Assembly: GCF_964019515.1 (NCBI RefSeq)
Contig: NZ_OZ026452.1
Coordinates: 1,612,001 to 1,676,000, forward strand
Length of the DNA: 64,000 nucleotides
Reading direction: 5' to 3'
Origin: Serratia symbiotica (Periphyllus acericola)
GTDB taxonomy: Bacteria; Pseudomonadota; Gammaproteobacteria; Enterobacterales; Enterobacteriaceae
Below the pieces are notes generated by a model. That model was given only the letters and a program-made list of their open reading frames with translations. It searched no databases and was not told the DNA's origin. The translations under genes and the position numbers were made by a program. Positions within the stretch are counted from its first letter, which is position 1, and each line of letters starts with the position of its first letter. Shown here piece by piece: positions 19,607-29,840 of the stretch.

Positions 19607-20647
19607 ATGACTGATCGCATTCACTGGACAGTGGATCTTGCCCAGGCCCTGTTTGATAAACCGTTGCTTGAGCTGTTATTTGAGGCGCAGACAGTACACC
19701 GCCAGCACTTTGATCAGCGCCAGGTTCAGGTCAGCACGTTGCTGTCGATCAAGACGGGGGCCTGCCCGGAAGATTGCAAATATTGCCCGCAAAGCTCGCG
19801 CTATAAAACCGGCCTGGAGTCAGAACGTTTGATGCAGGTGGCACAGGTATTGGAGGCCGCCCGCAAGGCCAAGGCGGCCGGTTCTACCCGCTTCTGTATG
19901 GGGGCTGCGTGGAAAAACCCCCATGAGCGCGATATGCCGTATTTGCAGCAGATGGTACAGGGGGTGAAAGCGCTGGGGATGGAAACCTGTATGACGCTGG
20001 GCATGCTGGAGGGTAGCCAAGCCGAACGGCTGGCGCAGGCCGGGCTGGATTATTACAACCATAACCTCGACACCTCCCCGGAGTTTTACGGCAGTATCGT
20101 CACTACCCGCAGCTATCAAGAACGCTTGGATACGCTGGACAAGGTGCGTGATGCGGGCATTAAAGTGTGCTCCGGTGGTATTGTCGGATTGGGCGAGACA
20201 GTACGCGATCGCGCCGGGCTGCTGGTGCAACTGGCTAACCTGCCAAAGCCACCGGAGAGCGTACCGATCAACATGCTGGTGAAAGTGAAAGGTACTCCAC
20301 TGGCGGACAATGAGGACATCGATCCGTTCGATTTTATCCGTACCATTGCTGTGGTGCGCATCATGATGCCAGCCTCCTACGTGCGCCTCTCTGCGGGGCG
20401 CGAACAGATGAACGAACAGACTCAGGCAATGTGCTTTATGGCTGGAGCCAACTCGATCTTCTACGGTTGTAAGCTGTTGACCACGCCTAACCCGGAAGAA
20501 GATAAGGATCTGCGGTTGTTCCGCAAGCTGGGGCTGAATCCGCAACAGACTGCCACTGAGTACGGCGACAATCAGCAACAGCAAGTATTGACTGAGCAAC
20601 TGATGCATGCCGATAGCGCTCAATTTTACAACGCGGCGTTGCGATGA
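19607..20647 (+). CDS. bioB: Biotin synthase
   Basis: A 346-residue radical-SAM enzyme that inserts sulfur into dethiobiotin, the last step of biotin synthesis. The radical-SAM cysteines are at 53, 57 and 60 ([12 protein letters not shown]). The segment [11 protein letters not shown] and the arginine in [11 protein letters not shown] belong to the active site and [2Fe-2S] site. ATG 19607 ([13 protein letters not shown]) gives exactly the E. coli length; the frame runs on upstream to 19532 without homology. It overlaps bioF by 4 bases (ATGA), indicating translational coupling. Intact. Confidence 0.97.
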   Translation: MTDRIHWTVDLAQALFDKPLLELLFEAQTVHRQHFDQRQVQVSTLLSIKTGACPEDCKYCPQSSRYKTGLESERLMQVAQVLEAARKAKAAGSTRFCMGAAWKNPHERDMPYLQQMVQGVKALGMETCMTLGMLEGSQAERLAQAGLDYYNHNLDTSPEFYGSIVTTRSYQERLDTLDKVRDAGIKVCSGGIVGLGETVRDRAGLLVQLANLPKPPESVPINMLVKVKGTPLADNEDIDPFDFIRTIAVVRIMMPASYVRLSAGREQMNEQTQAMCFMAGANSIFYGCKLLTTPNPEEDKDLRLFRKLGLNPQQTATEYGDNQQQQVLTEQLMHADSAQFYNAALR

Positions 20648-21795
20648 GCTGGCAACAACGCATCACGCAGGCACTGGATGAGCGACGGCAAAGCGCGACT
20701 TACCGCCAGCGGCAGGTGAATAGAGGCGGTAATGGTCGCCAAATTCAGCTTGGCGGTGAACATTATTTGAATTTTTCCGGCAACGACTATTTGGGCATGA
20801 GCCAGGATGCACATGTGATCGCCGCCTGGCAGCAGGGAGCGCGGCAGTATGGTGTGGGCAGCGGTGGCTCCGGCCACGTCACCGGTTTTTGCAACGCGCA
20901 TCAGGTGTTGGAACAGCAGTTGGCGGAGTGGCTCAGCTATCCGCGTGCGTTGCTGTTTATTTCCGGCTATGCCGCTAATCAGGCACTGCTGGCGGCATTG
21001 ATGCAGGCGGGCGATCGCATTCTGGCCGATCGTCTTAGCCACGCTTCGCTGCTGGAAGCGGCCAGCCAGTCGCCAGCTCCGTTGCGCCGTTTTCGTCATA
21101 ACCACCCGCAGTCGCTGGCTAATCTGTTGGCAAAACCCTGTGCAGGGCAGCGGTTGGCGGTGACTGAAGGGGTGTTCAGCATGGACGGCGATCGCGCACC
21201 GCTGGCGGCGCTACATAGTCTGACCCGTGCGGCAGGGGCCTGGCTAATGGTGGATGATGCGCACGGCATTGGCGTGTGCGGCGAGCAGGGACGCGGCAGT
21301 TGCTGGCAGCAGGGGGTGCGGCCAGAACTATTAGTGGTGACCTTTGGCAAGGCGTTTGGTATCAGTGGGGCGGCCGTGTTGTGCGACGAACCCACCGCAG
21401 AATACCTGCTACAATTCGCCCGCCACCTGATTTACAGCACCGCGATGCCGCCAGCGCAGGCCTGCGCCCTGCGGGCGGCGCTACGGCGTATTCAGCAGGG
21501 CGACGCATTGCGCGCCTGGTTGCAGGACAATATCCTGCGCTTTCGACAAGGGGCGGCTCAGTTGTCGTTGGCGCTGACAGCGTCCGATACCGCCATCCAG
21601 CCGCTGTGGGTGGGTGATAATCAGCGCACCCTCGATCTGGCGCAGCATTTGCGTGAGCATGGCCTGTGGGTGAACGCCATCCGCCCGCCCACGGTGCCAC
21701 CGGGTGACGCACGTTTGCGCATCACCCTGACAGCCGCCCACCAGCCACAGGATATTGATCGCCTACTGGAGGTCTTGCATGGGGTCAACGTTTAA
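20644..21795 (+). CDS. bioF: 8-amino-7-oxononanoate synthase (KAPA synthase)
   Basis: A 383-residue PLP-dependent acyltransferase that condenses pimeloyl-ACP with alanine to give KAPA. Visible motifs are [17 protein letters not shown], the HASLLEA loop, [11 protein letters not shown] with the PLP aspartate, and the Schiff-base lysine in [10 protein letters not shown]. Length is that of the family (384 in E. coli). It overlaps bioB by 4 bases and bioC by 17. Intact. Confidence 0.96.
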   Translation: MSWQQRITQALDERRQSATYRQRQVNRGGNGRQIQLGGEHYLNFSGNDYLGMSQDAHVIAAWQQGARQYGVGSGGSGHVTGFCNAHQVLEQQLAEWLSYPRALLFISGYAANQALLAALMQAGDRILADRLSHASLLEAASQSPAPLRRFRHNHPQSLANLLAKPCAGQRLAVTEGVFSMDGDRAPLAALHSLTRAAGAWLMVDDAHGIGVCGEQGRGSCWQQGVRPELLVVTFGKAFGISGAAVLCDEPTAEYLLQFARHLIYSTAMPPAQACALRAALRRIQQGDALRAWLQDNILRFRQGAAQLSLALTASDTAIQPLWVGDNQRTLDLAQHLREHGLWVNAIRPPTVPPGDARLRITLTAAHQPQDIDRLLEVLHGVNV

Positions 21796-22546
21796 GAGGG
21801 TGAACAAGCAGGCAGTGGCATCAGCCTTCAGTCGGGCGGCTGGCAGCTATGATGCGCTGGCGACGGTGCAGCGTGAAGTCGGTGAGCGTTTGCTGGGGAT
21901 GGGGAAAGATCTACCGGGCGTGCAACTGCTGGATGCAGGTTGCGGCACCGGCTATTTCAGCCGCCGTTGGCGTGCGCTGGGGAAGCAGGTCACAGCGCTC
22001 GATCTGGCACCGGGCATGCTGGCGTTTGCCCGCCAGCAGCAGGCAGCGGATCACTATTTGTTGGCGGATATTGAGCAAGTGCCTTTACCTTCTGCAGTGA
22101 TGGACATTTGCTTCAGTAGCCTGGTGGTGCAGTGGTGCAGCGATCTGTCGGTGGTACTGACAGAACTTTATCGGGTAACGCGTCCTGGTGGCGTGATCCT
22201 GTTTTCCACGCTGGCGCAGGGTTCGCTTCGTGAATTGGGCGATGCTTGGCAGCAGGTAGATGGCGAGCGTCATGTGAACGATTTTCTGCCACTGGCGGCT
22301 ATTGATGCTACCTGTGCAGGCTACCGTCACTGTCTTGAGGCGCAATGGCGAACCCTGAACTACCCGGATGTGATGGCGCTGATGCGCTCACTGAAGGGCA
22401 TCGGTGCGACGCACTTGCATCAAGGGCGCGAAAGCGGGCTGGTGTCGCGCCGACAGTTTGCCGCGTTACAAGCGGCCTATCCGCGCATTCAGGGACAATT
22501 CCCGCTTAGCTATCATCTCATATATGGTGTGATTTACCGTGATTAA
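21779..22546 (+). CDS. bioC: Malonyl-ACP O-methyltransferase
   Basis: A 255-residue SAM methyltransferase that caps malonyl-ACP so fatty-acid synthesis can build the pimeloyl chain for biotin. Motif I is [15 protein letters not shown]; later [25 protein letters not shown] and [13 protein letters not shown] are typical of BioC. ATG 21779 inside the end of bioF gives the expected [10 protein letters not shown] region near residue 8. It overlaps bioD by 8 bases. The partner esterase BioH is not in this window. Intact. Confidence 0.94.
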   Translation: MGSTFKRVNKQAVASAFSRAAGSYDALATVQREVGERLLGMGKDLPGVQLLDAGCGTGYFSRRWRALGKQVTALDLAPGMLAFARQQQAADHYLLADIEQVPLPSAVMDICFSSLVVQWCSDLSVVLTELYRVTRPGGVILFSTLAQGSLRELGDAWQQVDGERHVNDFLPLAAIDATCAGYRHCLEAQWRTLNYPDVMALMRSLKGIGATHLHQGRESGLVSRRQFAALQAAYPRIQGQFPLSYHLIYGVIYRD

Positions 22547-23213
22547 ACGTTACTTCGTCACCGGTACTGACACCGAAGTGGGCAAAACCGTGGCCAGTCG
22601 TGCGCTGCTACAAGCAGCTAACCAGGCGGGTTACCGCAGTGCTGGCTACAAGCCGGTGGCCTCTGGCAATGCCATGACCGCCGAGGGATGGTGCAATGGT
22701 GATGCGCTGGCGCTACAGGCCAACAGCAGCGTGGTACTAAGCTACGACGAAGTGAATCCTTACGTTTTTACCGAACCAACCTCGCCACATATCATCAGCG
22801 CCGCTGAAGGTCGGCCAATCGAACTGGCGCGGCTTTCCTCTGGTTTACGCCATCTGGAACAGCGAGCCAACTGGCTGCTGGTTGAAGGCGCGGGTGGATG
22901 GTTCACGCCGTTGTCGCTGCAATACACTTTTGCTGACTGGGTACGTAGGGAACAACTGCCCGTGATTTTGGTGGTGGGTGTCAAGTTGGGTTGCATCAAC
23001 CACGCGTTGCTGAGTGCGCAGGCGATTTGGCAAGCGGGTTTGCAGTTGGTTGGCTGGATCGCTAACGATGTCATTGTGCCCGGCAAACGGCATGAGGAAT
23101 ACCTGGCAACGTTGTGCCGTATGCTGTCAGCGTCGCTGCTGGGCGAGATCCCCCATTTGCCTGATGTTCAGCGCCATACTCTGGGGCCGTATTTAGATAT
23201 CAGCCAGTTGTAA
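22539..23213 (+). CDS. bioD: Dethiobiotin synthetase
   Basis: A 224-residue ATP-dependent carboxylase that closes the ureido ring of dethiobiotin. The P-loop GTDTEVGKT is at residues 8-16, the substrate lysine in YKPVASG, and EGAGGWFTP and NDVIVPGKRHEEY are typical. It starts with GTG 22539 inside the end of bioC, so BFCD are coupled by overlaps. Intact; with bioA, B, F and C the cluster is complete. Confidence 0.96.
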   Translation: MIKRYFVTGTDTEVGKTVASRALLQAANQAGYRSAGYKPVASGNAMTAEGWCNGDALALQANSSVVLSYDEVNPYVFTEPTSPHIISAAEGRPIELARLSSGLRHLEQRANWLLVEGAGGWFTPLSLQYTFADWVRREQLPVILVVGVKLGCINHALLSAQAIWQAGLQLVGWIANDVIVPGKRHEEYLATLCRMLSASLLGEIPHLPDVQRHTLGPYLDISQL

Positions 23214-23583
23214 TCCTGCTGGGCAGCCTGGGTTTCCTCATTGAACTGCCAGAGCAGCATTGCTTAATGGGGTTCCCAGTGGGGATATATCCTATCGCGC
23301 TGCTGATGTTCGCTGGATGTTGGGGGCAGTAAGGCGGGAAAAGTTAACGCGGACACGGCCTACATACTTCCCAAGTTGTACGCATCGTTATTAGGCAAAC
23401 GATTTGGCTGCTTGCAACCTGCCGGACAGGGCTTGAAAATGACTTCACAATTAGGAGTACTAGTATTAATTGGCATAAAAAAAAGGATATTTTTATAAAA
23501 AATAACTAAAAAGATCGTTTAGCTGTTCGGAAAAGTAAAAAATGATATTTCTGCAACTCCCGTCATGGGCGGGGTGGTAAGAG

Positions 23584-23606
23584 TTATCCACTATTCCTGT
23601 GGACAA
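23584..23606. promoter_or_regulatory. Pair of DnaA-box-like sites
   Basis: TTATCCACT (23584-23592) and TGTGGACAA (23598-23606, reverse TTGTCCACA) each differ at one position from the DnaA consensus TTATCCACA. They face each other 5 bases apart. Confidence 0.45.
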
Positions 23607-23805
23607 CCATGTGTATTAGGTTTAGAAAAGCAGCTTAAAGCGAGAGGGGACGCGGGTTTTATACGCTTTTGCCGCCATTCTCGGCTCTTTAATGAAGTTT
23701 TTATATATCAACTGGTTATTTAAAATAAAGCCACTGACTATTGATCGGATTTTTATGTACGAGTTATATCCCAGAACTATCAATAGGGTAATTTGAGATA
23801 AATTC

Positions 23806-23814
23806 TGTGGATAA
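23806..23814 (-). promoter_or_regulatory. Perfect DnaA box
   Basis: TGTGGATAA is the exact reverse complement of the consensus TTATCCACA. It lies about 230 bases before uvrB, whose E. coli control region is also reported to hold a DnaA box. Confidence 0.5.
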
Positions 23815-23910
23815 ATCTATCACTGATACCAAAAATGTTATCGCAGGATCACGCTAAGGGGGTAGCCACTCCTGGCTGATGCACGCTAAAGTGGCAACTT
23901 CCGCTCGAGT

Positions 23911-23926
23911 CTGGTTTTATACCCAT
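23911..23926 (+). promoter_or_regulatory. Degenerate LexA (SOS) box of uvrB
   Basis: CTGGTTTTATACCCAT matches 12 of 16 positions of the E. coli uvrB SOS box as I recall it, and is followed by AT-rich -10-like sequence. The final CAG half is lost, so LexA control may be weakened. This is inference. Confidence 0.35.
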
Positions 23927-24041
23927 AATCATAAGCACTAGCGTAAATTACCGCCGCTTTCCATAATCAACAGGGTGGGTTACTCGAGACCTCCACCGAC
24001 GATCACTTGTACGTGCACATCTTCACAAGGCAGCTGAACCA

Positions 24042-26057
24042 ATGAGTAAAATTTTCAAACTTCATTCGGATTTTAAACCGGCTGGCGATCAGCCGGAAGC
24101 AATCCGTAAACTGGAAGCAGGGCTGGAAGATGGCCTGGCTCACCAGACGCTGCTGGGGGTCACCGGTTCAGGCAAAACCTTTACTATCGCTAATGTGATC
24201 GCCGATCTAAATCGACCCACCATGGTGCTAGCACCCAACAAAACGCTGGCAGCGCAGTTGTATGGTGAGATGAAAGGGTTCTTTCCTGAAAATGCGGTGG
24301 AGTATTTTGTTTCTTACTACGACTACTACCAGCCAGAAGCTTACGTACCCAGTTCAGATACCTTTATTGAAAAAGATGCCTCGGTGAACGAACATATCGA
24401 GTAAATGCGGCTTTCCGCCACTAAGGCGTTACTTGAACGCCGTGACGTGGTGGTGGTGGCTTCCGTCTCGGCGATCTACGGCCTGGGCGATCCAGATCTG
24501 TACCTTAAGATGATGTTACACCTGAACCAAGGTATGATCATCGATCAGCACGCCATCTTACGCCGGCTGGCGGAATTGCAGTACAGCTGCAACGATCAGG
24601 CTTTCCAACGCGCCACCTTCCGCGTGCTCGGCGAGGTGATTGACATCTTTCCAGCAGAGTCGGAAGATCTGGCGCTGCGCGTTGAGTTATTCGACGATGA
24701 GGTGGAACGGTTATCGCTGTTTGATCCGCTCACAGGGCAGATCGAACAGGTGGTGCCGCGTTTTACTATTTACCCAAAGTCACACTATGTAACGCCGCGC
24801 ACGCGGATACTCCAGGCGATGGAAGAAATCAAAACCGAGTTGGCCAAGCGTCGCAAAATGCTGTTGGCTAACAACAAGCTGCTGGAAGAACAGCGCTTGA
24901 GCCAACGTACTCAGTTTGATCTGGAAATGATGAATGAACTGGGTTACTGCTCAGGCATTGAAAACTATTCGCGCTACCTGTCCGGGCGCAGCGCAGGTGC
25001 GCCGCCGCCTACGCTGTTTGACTACCTGCCAGCACACGGCCTGTTGGTAGTGGATGAATCTCACGTCACTATCCCGCAGATTGGCGGCATGTTCAAAGGC
25101 GATCGTTCGCGCAAGGAAACCCTGGTGGAGTACGGTTTCCGATTGCCGTCGGTGCTGGATAACCGCCCGCTGCGCTTTGAAGAGTTTGAGGCGCTGGCAC
25201 CGCAGACCCTCTATGTATCCGCCACACCGGGTAAATATGAGCTGGAGAAATCCGGTGGTGATCTTATCGATCAGGTGGTGCGCCCCACCGGGCTGCTGGA
25301 TCCGGAAGTGGAAGTGCGCCCAGTTACCACCCAAGTGGATGATTTGCTCTCGGAGATCCGTAAACGGGTAGCGCTCAACGAGCGTATGCTGGTAAACACG
25401 TTGACCAAGCGCATGGCAGAAGAACTGACCTACTACCTAGAGGAACACGGTGAGCGCGTGCGCTACCTGCACTCAGATATCGATACCGTGGAACGCGTTG
25501 AAATCATTCGTGACCTGCGCCTGGGTGAATTTGACGTGCTGGTGGGCATCAACCTGTTGCGTGAGGGGCTGGACATGCCTGAAGTGTCTCTAGTGGCAAT
25601 TTTGGACGCAGACAAAGAAGGCTTCCTGCGCTCTGAACGCTCATTGATCCAGACTATCGGCCGGGCGGCGCGTCACATCAATGGTAAAGCGATCCTGTAT
25701 GGTGACCGCATCGCTGACTCGATGGCCAAAGCGATAGGTGAAACCGAGCGGCGGCGCATTAAGCAGCAGGCGTACAACGCAGAAAATGGCATCGTGCCAC
25801 AGGGGCTGAACAAGAAGATTGGCGATATCCTGCAACTGGGCCAGAAGCCGGGCAAGCGTCACAAGGGTAAAGGTAAAAGCCAGGCCAGCGAAAATGCCGC
25901 TCAGTACCAAAGCCTTACGCCAGCAGCGCTAGAGCACAAAATCCGTGAGCTGGAAGCGCAGATGTACAGCCATGCGCAAAACCTGGAGTTCGAGCAAGCC
26001 GGCGTACTGCGCGACGAAATCCACCACCTGCACGAGCAATTTATCGCCCGTTCGTGA
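24042..26057 (+). pseudogene. uvrB: Excinuclease ABC subunit B with a single internal stop codon
   Basis: UvrB is the damage-verifying helicase subunit of nucleotide excision repair. The frame encodes 671 codons of clean UvrB sequence: Walker A GVTGSGKT near residue 40, the beta-hairpin ([17 protein letters not shown]), DESHV, helicase motifs [11 protein letters not shown] and QTIGRAARH, and the C-terminal UvrA-binding UVR motif. One codon, 121, is TAA (24402-24404) instead of glutamine in EHIE-MRLSA. ATG follows at once (24405-24407), so reinitiation could give a 550-residue second piece lacking Walker A. Function is probably lost, very recently. Confidence 0.9.
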
Positions 26058-26164
26058 CAGCGATGCGGCAGCGTTTGCCTTTGTACGGGTAACGAAATTT
26101 CTTATCGCACCCAGCAAAATTGATGTTGTAAGGTGTGCGGCTTATTTGACGACGAGCATCGACC

Positions 26165-26377
26165 ATGACCCCACATCTGCCCAAAGATCCGTTGCATGGC
26201 GTTACGCTGGAACAACTATTGAATAAACTGGTGTAAAGCTATGGCTGGCCAGGGCTGGCTGAGCGCATTCGTATCAATTGCTTCAGAAGCGATCCGAGCA
26301 TCAAATCCAGCCCGAAGTTTCTGCGCCGTACCCCCTGGCTGCGTGGGCGCGACGGCACATCAGACGCGGGCGGCTAG
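26165..26377 (+). pseudogene. VF530 (DUF2132) family small protein, broken
   Basis: From ATG 26165, MTPHLPKDPLHGVTLEQLLNKLV reads to a TAA, then [20 protein letters not shown] and [14 protein letters not shown] continue in the same frame before a frameshift (LRGRDG). This is the conserved core of the VF530/DUF2132 family, DNA-binding-like proteins of about 75 residues with unknown function. It converges with ybhK and overlaps its 3' end. Confidence 0.7.
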
Positions 26378-27277
26378 CCCTACCAATGCTTGATCCAACG
26401 CCTGGCGCAACAGTTGGCGATCATGACGATGTGGGATGTTGCTGGCCTCCAACGGTTGCTGAATCAACAGCCGCTCTCGTATCTGACGAGTGTCAACGCA
26501 GGGGCCGACGATCAGCGCATCGATCATTTGGCGGCCAATTTTTTCCTCCATCAGCACCAGTTTGTCTTTCAGCGGTAGCGACGCGGCGGCAACGCTCAAC
26601 TCGCGGCCCAAGTTGTCGATATAAATCATATTGGCGCTGCTGCGGCGCAGGGCTCGGGTGAGGTCATCCAACAATAACAACGGCATCAGGCTGGTCAAGA
26701 AACTGCCTGGCCCAATCAGGATCACATCGGCTTGGGCAATGACCTCCGGCGCTTCACGCGTGGCCGTGACCTGCGCTGACAGCATCAATTCCCGTGGCAT
26801 GTTGATCAACTGATCGATATTCACCTCGCCGTAGACGTGGTTGCCTTCGTGGTCATATGCCACCAGATCAACCGGCTGCTCGGACATTGGGATCAAGGTG
26901 GCGTCTACTTTCAGCAGGCTGCGTACCAGATTGATCGCCTTCAGCGGACGTACACTGAGGTGATCCAGCGCTTTCAGCATCAGGTTGCCGAGGTTGTGGC
27001 CAGAGAGTTCACCGTTACCGCTGAAGCGGTACTCGAACATCGCCGAGGCCACGCTGGGTTCGGCAATCAACTGGTTTAGGCAGTTGCGGGTATCGCCCCA
27101 GGCAATACCGCCTTCTGAGCGGCGTATGCGGCCAGTGGAGCCGCCATTATCAGTGGTGGTAACGATGCCGGTTAGGCGGGAGCCCAAAGACGACAGGGCA
27201 GACATCAGGCGACCAAGGCCATGACCACCGCCTAATGCTACTACCCGATCAAGATCAGCCAGGGTTCGATTTCGCAT
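26360..27277 (-). CDS. ybhK: Putative gluconeogenesis factor YbhK (YvcK/CofD-like)
   Basis: A 305-residue cytoplasmic protein of the YvcK/YbhK family, related to CofD. In Bacillus the homologue is needed for growth on gluconeogenic carbon and for cell shape; the exact reaction is unknown. The N terminus has [14 protein letters not shown] and [14 protein letters not shown], a nucleotide-binding-type fold, later [14 protein letters not shown]. The start at 27277 ([13 protein letters not shown]) matches E. coli; an upstream ATG at 27310 adds 11 non-conserved residues. Intact and divergent from moaA. Confidence 0.92.
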   Translation of the reverse strand: MRNRTLADLDRVVALGGGHGLGRLMSALSSLGSRLTGIVTTTDNGGSTGRIRRSEGGIAWGDTRNCLNQLIAEPSVASAMFEYRFSGNGELSGHNLGNLMLKALDHLSVRPLKAINLVRSLLKVDATLIPMSEQPVDLVAYDHEGNHVYGEVNIDQLINMPRELMLSAQVTATREAPEVIAQADVILIGPGSFLTSLMPLLLLDDLTRALRRSSANMIYIDNLGRELSVAAASLPLKDKLVLMEEKIGRQMIDALIVGPCVDTRQIRERLLIQQPLEASNIPHRHDRQLLRQALDQALVGLAARV

Positions 27278-27499
27278 AAATTTCCTTACAAAGGCGCTGA
27301 CGGCCCGCATAGCCTAGCCTATCTGTGTGGTGAGGGTCAATTCGTCTGTACAATTAGCGTTTACTCAAGCTTGGCAAGATCTAGCACGTGTAAAAACGCT
27401 GTATAGACAATTGTATAGTGACATTGGCTATCACCGCTGTTAAGCGCTAGACTTCTGCCGAGAATCTCGGTTTCATTCCGCTCGCATAGACAGCGACGA

Positions 27500-27643
27500 T
27501 TGCAATCAAAACTCCTGGCCTTTGATCCTACGCTATTCTTTCAAGAAAATATGGCGCTTGATGGCGCTTGGGCTGTGGCGAAGGGAGCCACAAGGGTGCA
27601 GAGTGGAAACGCTCGTATCTCCCGACTTAGGAAAGGTGTGATA
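27500..27643 (+). ncRNA. Molybdenum-cofactor (Moco) RNA-like structured leader of moaA
   Basis: The leader shows TGTGGC-GAAGGGA-GCCACA (27574-27592), then AAGGGTG, a GAAA-capped hairpin GAGTG-GAAA-CGCTC (27601-27614) and GTATCTCCCG. These resemble the conserved right half of the Moco RNA motif that controls moaA in E. coli. A 10-bp tandem repeat ATGGCGCTTG (27551-27570) lies in its left part. Assignment is from remembered consensus and should be read as likely rather than certain. Confidence 0.55.
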
Positions 27644-28640
27644 GTGCCGCAACTCACAGATGCTTATGAGCGTAAGTTTTACTATTTGCGCTTATCGATC
27701 ACTGGCGTGTGCAATTTCCGTTGTACCTACTGTTTGCCCGGCTGTTACACACCTACCGCCAGCCCTAAATCTTTTTTAATCGCCGAATGAAAACCGACGC
27801 GTCAGCCGCGCGTTTGCAGAACTCGGCACCGAAAAGGTGCGTTTGACCGGTGGTGAACCGTCACTACGCCGCGATTTTACCCAGATTATTGCTGCAGTGT
27901 GTGAAAACCCGGCGATCCGCACACTGTCAGTCACCACCAATGGCCACCGAATGGCGCGCGATGCTGCCAGTTGGCGCGATGCCGACCTGACGGCGATCAA
28001 TGTCAGTATCAACAGCCTTGATGCCCGCCAGTTTCACCTCATTACCGGTTAAGACAAGCTCCGCCAGGTGATGGATGGCATTGATGCTGCTTTCAGCGCC
28101 GGGTTCAATCAAGGTTAAAGTCAAGACAGTGTTAGTGTTGATGCGTGATGTTAACCATCAGCAGCTTGGTGCCTTTTTGCATTGGATTAAGCCCCGTCCA
28201 ATCCAACTGCATTTTATCGAACTGATGGAAACGGGCCAAGGAGGCGCTCTGTTCCACCAATGCCATATATCCGGTGAAGTGATTCGCCTGCAACTGGAGC
28301 GGCTGGGTTGGCGGCGTCAGCCGCGTGGCCGAAGCGATGGCCCGGCGCAGGTTTTCAGCCATGCGGACTATCAGGGGGAAGTTGGGTTGATCATGCCCTA
28401 TGAAAAATACTTTTGTGCCAGTTGCAATCGGTTACGGGTCTCCGCTGTTGGCAATTTGCACCTATGCCTGTTCGGCGAGCAGGGCATCCGCTTGCGCGAT
28501 CTGCTGGCGGATGATGACCAACTTGCTGCATTGAAGGATCGTATCGTGCGCAGTCTACTGAGCAAAAAGCAGAGCCATTTCCTGCATCAAGGCAAAAGCG
28601 GTATAACCCAGAACCTGTCATTTCATTTATCGCGGGTTAG
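27644..28640 (+). pseudogene. moaA: GTP 3',8-cyclase MoaA, broken
   Basis: MoaA is the radical-SAM enzyme that starts molybdenum-cofactor synthesis from GTP. From GTG 27644 the frame gives [20 protein letters not shown] and the radical-SAM cysteines CNFRCTYC. It then frameshifts at 27787 (IAE-stop), resumes as [16 protein letters not shown], meets TAA at 28050-28052 after HLITG, shifts again near 28115, and has a 5-bp CATTT duplication near the end (QNLSF). The C-terminal [4Fe-4S] cysteines ([16 protein letters not shown]) remain. No activity is expected. Confidence 0.9.
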
Positions 28641-28748
28641 GATATGTCTCGTCATTGACCGTAGCACCACCGCAAACCCGAGAGAGTAGGGCCACTTGAA
28701 CCATCGCCGATGCACCACATCTAGCCACATTTGAAGAAGCAATAAAAG

Positions 28749-29068
28749 ATGACACAACTAACCCACATTAACGCTGCCGGCGAAGCCCATATGGTTGATT
28801 TTACACCAAGGCGGAAACGGTACGTGAGGCGCGCGCCGAAGCCTTTATCGAGATGTTGCACGCCACGTTGGCCATGATTATCGACGGCAGCCATTACAAG
28901 GGCGATGTGTTCGCTAAGGCGCGCATCGCTGGTATTCAGGAGGCCAAACGCACCTGGGAGTTGATCCCGCTGTGCCATCCACTGCTGCTCAGCAAGGTTG
29001 AGGTACACCTGGAGGCGCAACCGCAACACCATCGGGTGCGCATTGAAACCTGCTGCCGACTGAGCGGC
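28749..29068 (+). pseudogene. moaC: Cyclic pyranopterin monophosphate synthase MoaC, frameshifted and truncated
   Basis: [17 protein letters not shown] starts at ATG 28749. A frameshift near 28805 moves the rest ([59 protein letters not shown]) to another frame. The catalytic C-terminal third is gone: sequence jumps to the end of moaD at about 29068. moaB, which lies between moaA and moaC in E. coli, is missing; only about 100 bases remain there. Confidence 0.88.
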
Positions 29069-29200
29069 AATCAGCGGTTGTTCACACACGGTGACCATTG
29101 GGTGTTGGCGCTGGAGCTAGGCAAGCTGTTGATGGCGGCAGATCATCCACTGCGCGCTGGCGATGAGGTGGCGTTCTTTCCGCCGGTAACAGGGGGATAA
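29069..29200 (+). pseudogene. moaD: Molybdopterin synthase small subunit MoaD, 3' remnant fused to moaC
   Basis: The last ~44 codons resemble the C-terminal half of Moa[15 protein letters not shown], a short gap, then [19 protein letters not shown]. The terminal Gly-Gly, which carries the thiocarboxylate in the active protein, is preserved. The fragment is joined in frame to the moaC remnant by a deletion. Confidence 0.88.
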
Positions 29201-29202
29201 GC

Positions 29203-29666
29203 ATGGAGAATACCCGTATCCGCTTTGGTGAAGCCCCGTTCAGCATTGGTGATGAATATCAGTGGTTGGCGCAGCGCGATGATGATGGCGCGGTAGTGAC
29301 CTTCATCGGCAAAGTGCGCAACCACAATCTGGGCGCGAATGTTAGCGCACTGACGCTAGAGCACTACCCAGACATGAGCGAAAAGACGTTGGCGGAGATC
29401 GTGGCACAAGCGCGGGGCCGTTGGGGATTACAACGCGTGACGGTGATCCATCGTATTTGCGTGTTGTTCGCAGGTGATAAAATTGTGTTTGTTGGCGTGA
29501 CTAGCGCGCACCGCAACATGGCGTTCGCCGCCAACGCATTTTTATTATAGACGACCTAAAAACCCGCGCGCCATTCTGGAAGCGTGAGACCACCAGCCAG
29601 GGTGATCGCTGGGTCGATGCGCGAGCCAGCGATCATCGGGCGGCGGGATCTTGGCGGCGCGGTTAA
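29203..29666 (+). pseudogene. moaE: Molybdopterin synthase large subunit MoaE, frameshifted
   Basis: From ATG 29203 the frame is clean for 110 codons (ALTLEHYPDMSEKTLAEIV and VTVIHRICVLFAGD are typical MoaE). One extra T in the T-run near 29540 then shifts it to an early stop. In the next frame the rest, DDLKTRAPFWKRETTSQGDRW, runs to TAA 29664-29666. The lost tail contains the active-site lysine in the family's LKTRAPFWK segment. A homopolymer sequencing error is possible, but the rest of the operon is clearly dead. Confidence 0.85.
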
Positions 29667-29840
29667 ACAGCGGCAACAAAATCACCCTTTCGTGCCATAG
29701 TTTCTGTGGTAAGCTTATCACAGGCTAGACCTGTTTTCCCGCTACACTTTTCATTTCATGTCGGCAATGTGAAATTCATTGGGAATATAGGGTATAAAGA
29801 AACATTTAAAATCTTATTCCACACGCAAAAGGTGATCGCA

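Larger units (their letters stand above)
23214..24041. other. 828-bp intergenic region between bioD and uvrB
   Basis: No intact gene is visible. Directly after bioD (about 23217-23330) one frame encodes a hydrophobic stretch (LLGSLGFLIELPEQ, GFPVGIYPIALLMFAG) that may be a scrap of a membrane transporter. From about 23440 the region is AT-rich and holds three DnaA-box-like sites and a weak LexA-like site. This much spacer is unusual for this locus, and part of it may be decayed coding sequence. Confidence 0.5.

Noticed and set aside
19820..20623. 267-codon open frame opposite bioB
   Set aside because: It overlaps intact bioB and has a His/Gln-rich composition without family features; antisense shadow.
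23440..23990. Chromosomal origin of replication
   Set aside because: There are DnaA-like boxes and AT-rich DNA, but the expected neighbours (mnmG, mioC or dnaA) are absent; kept only as a regulatory observation.
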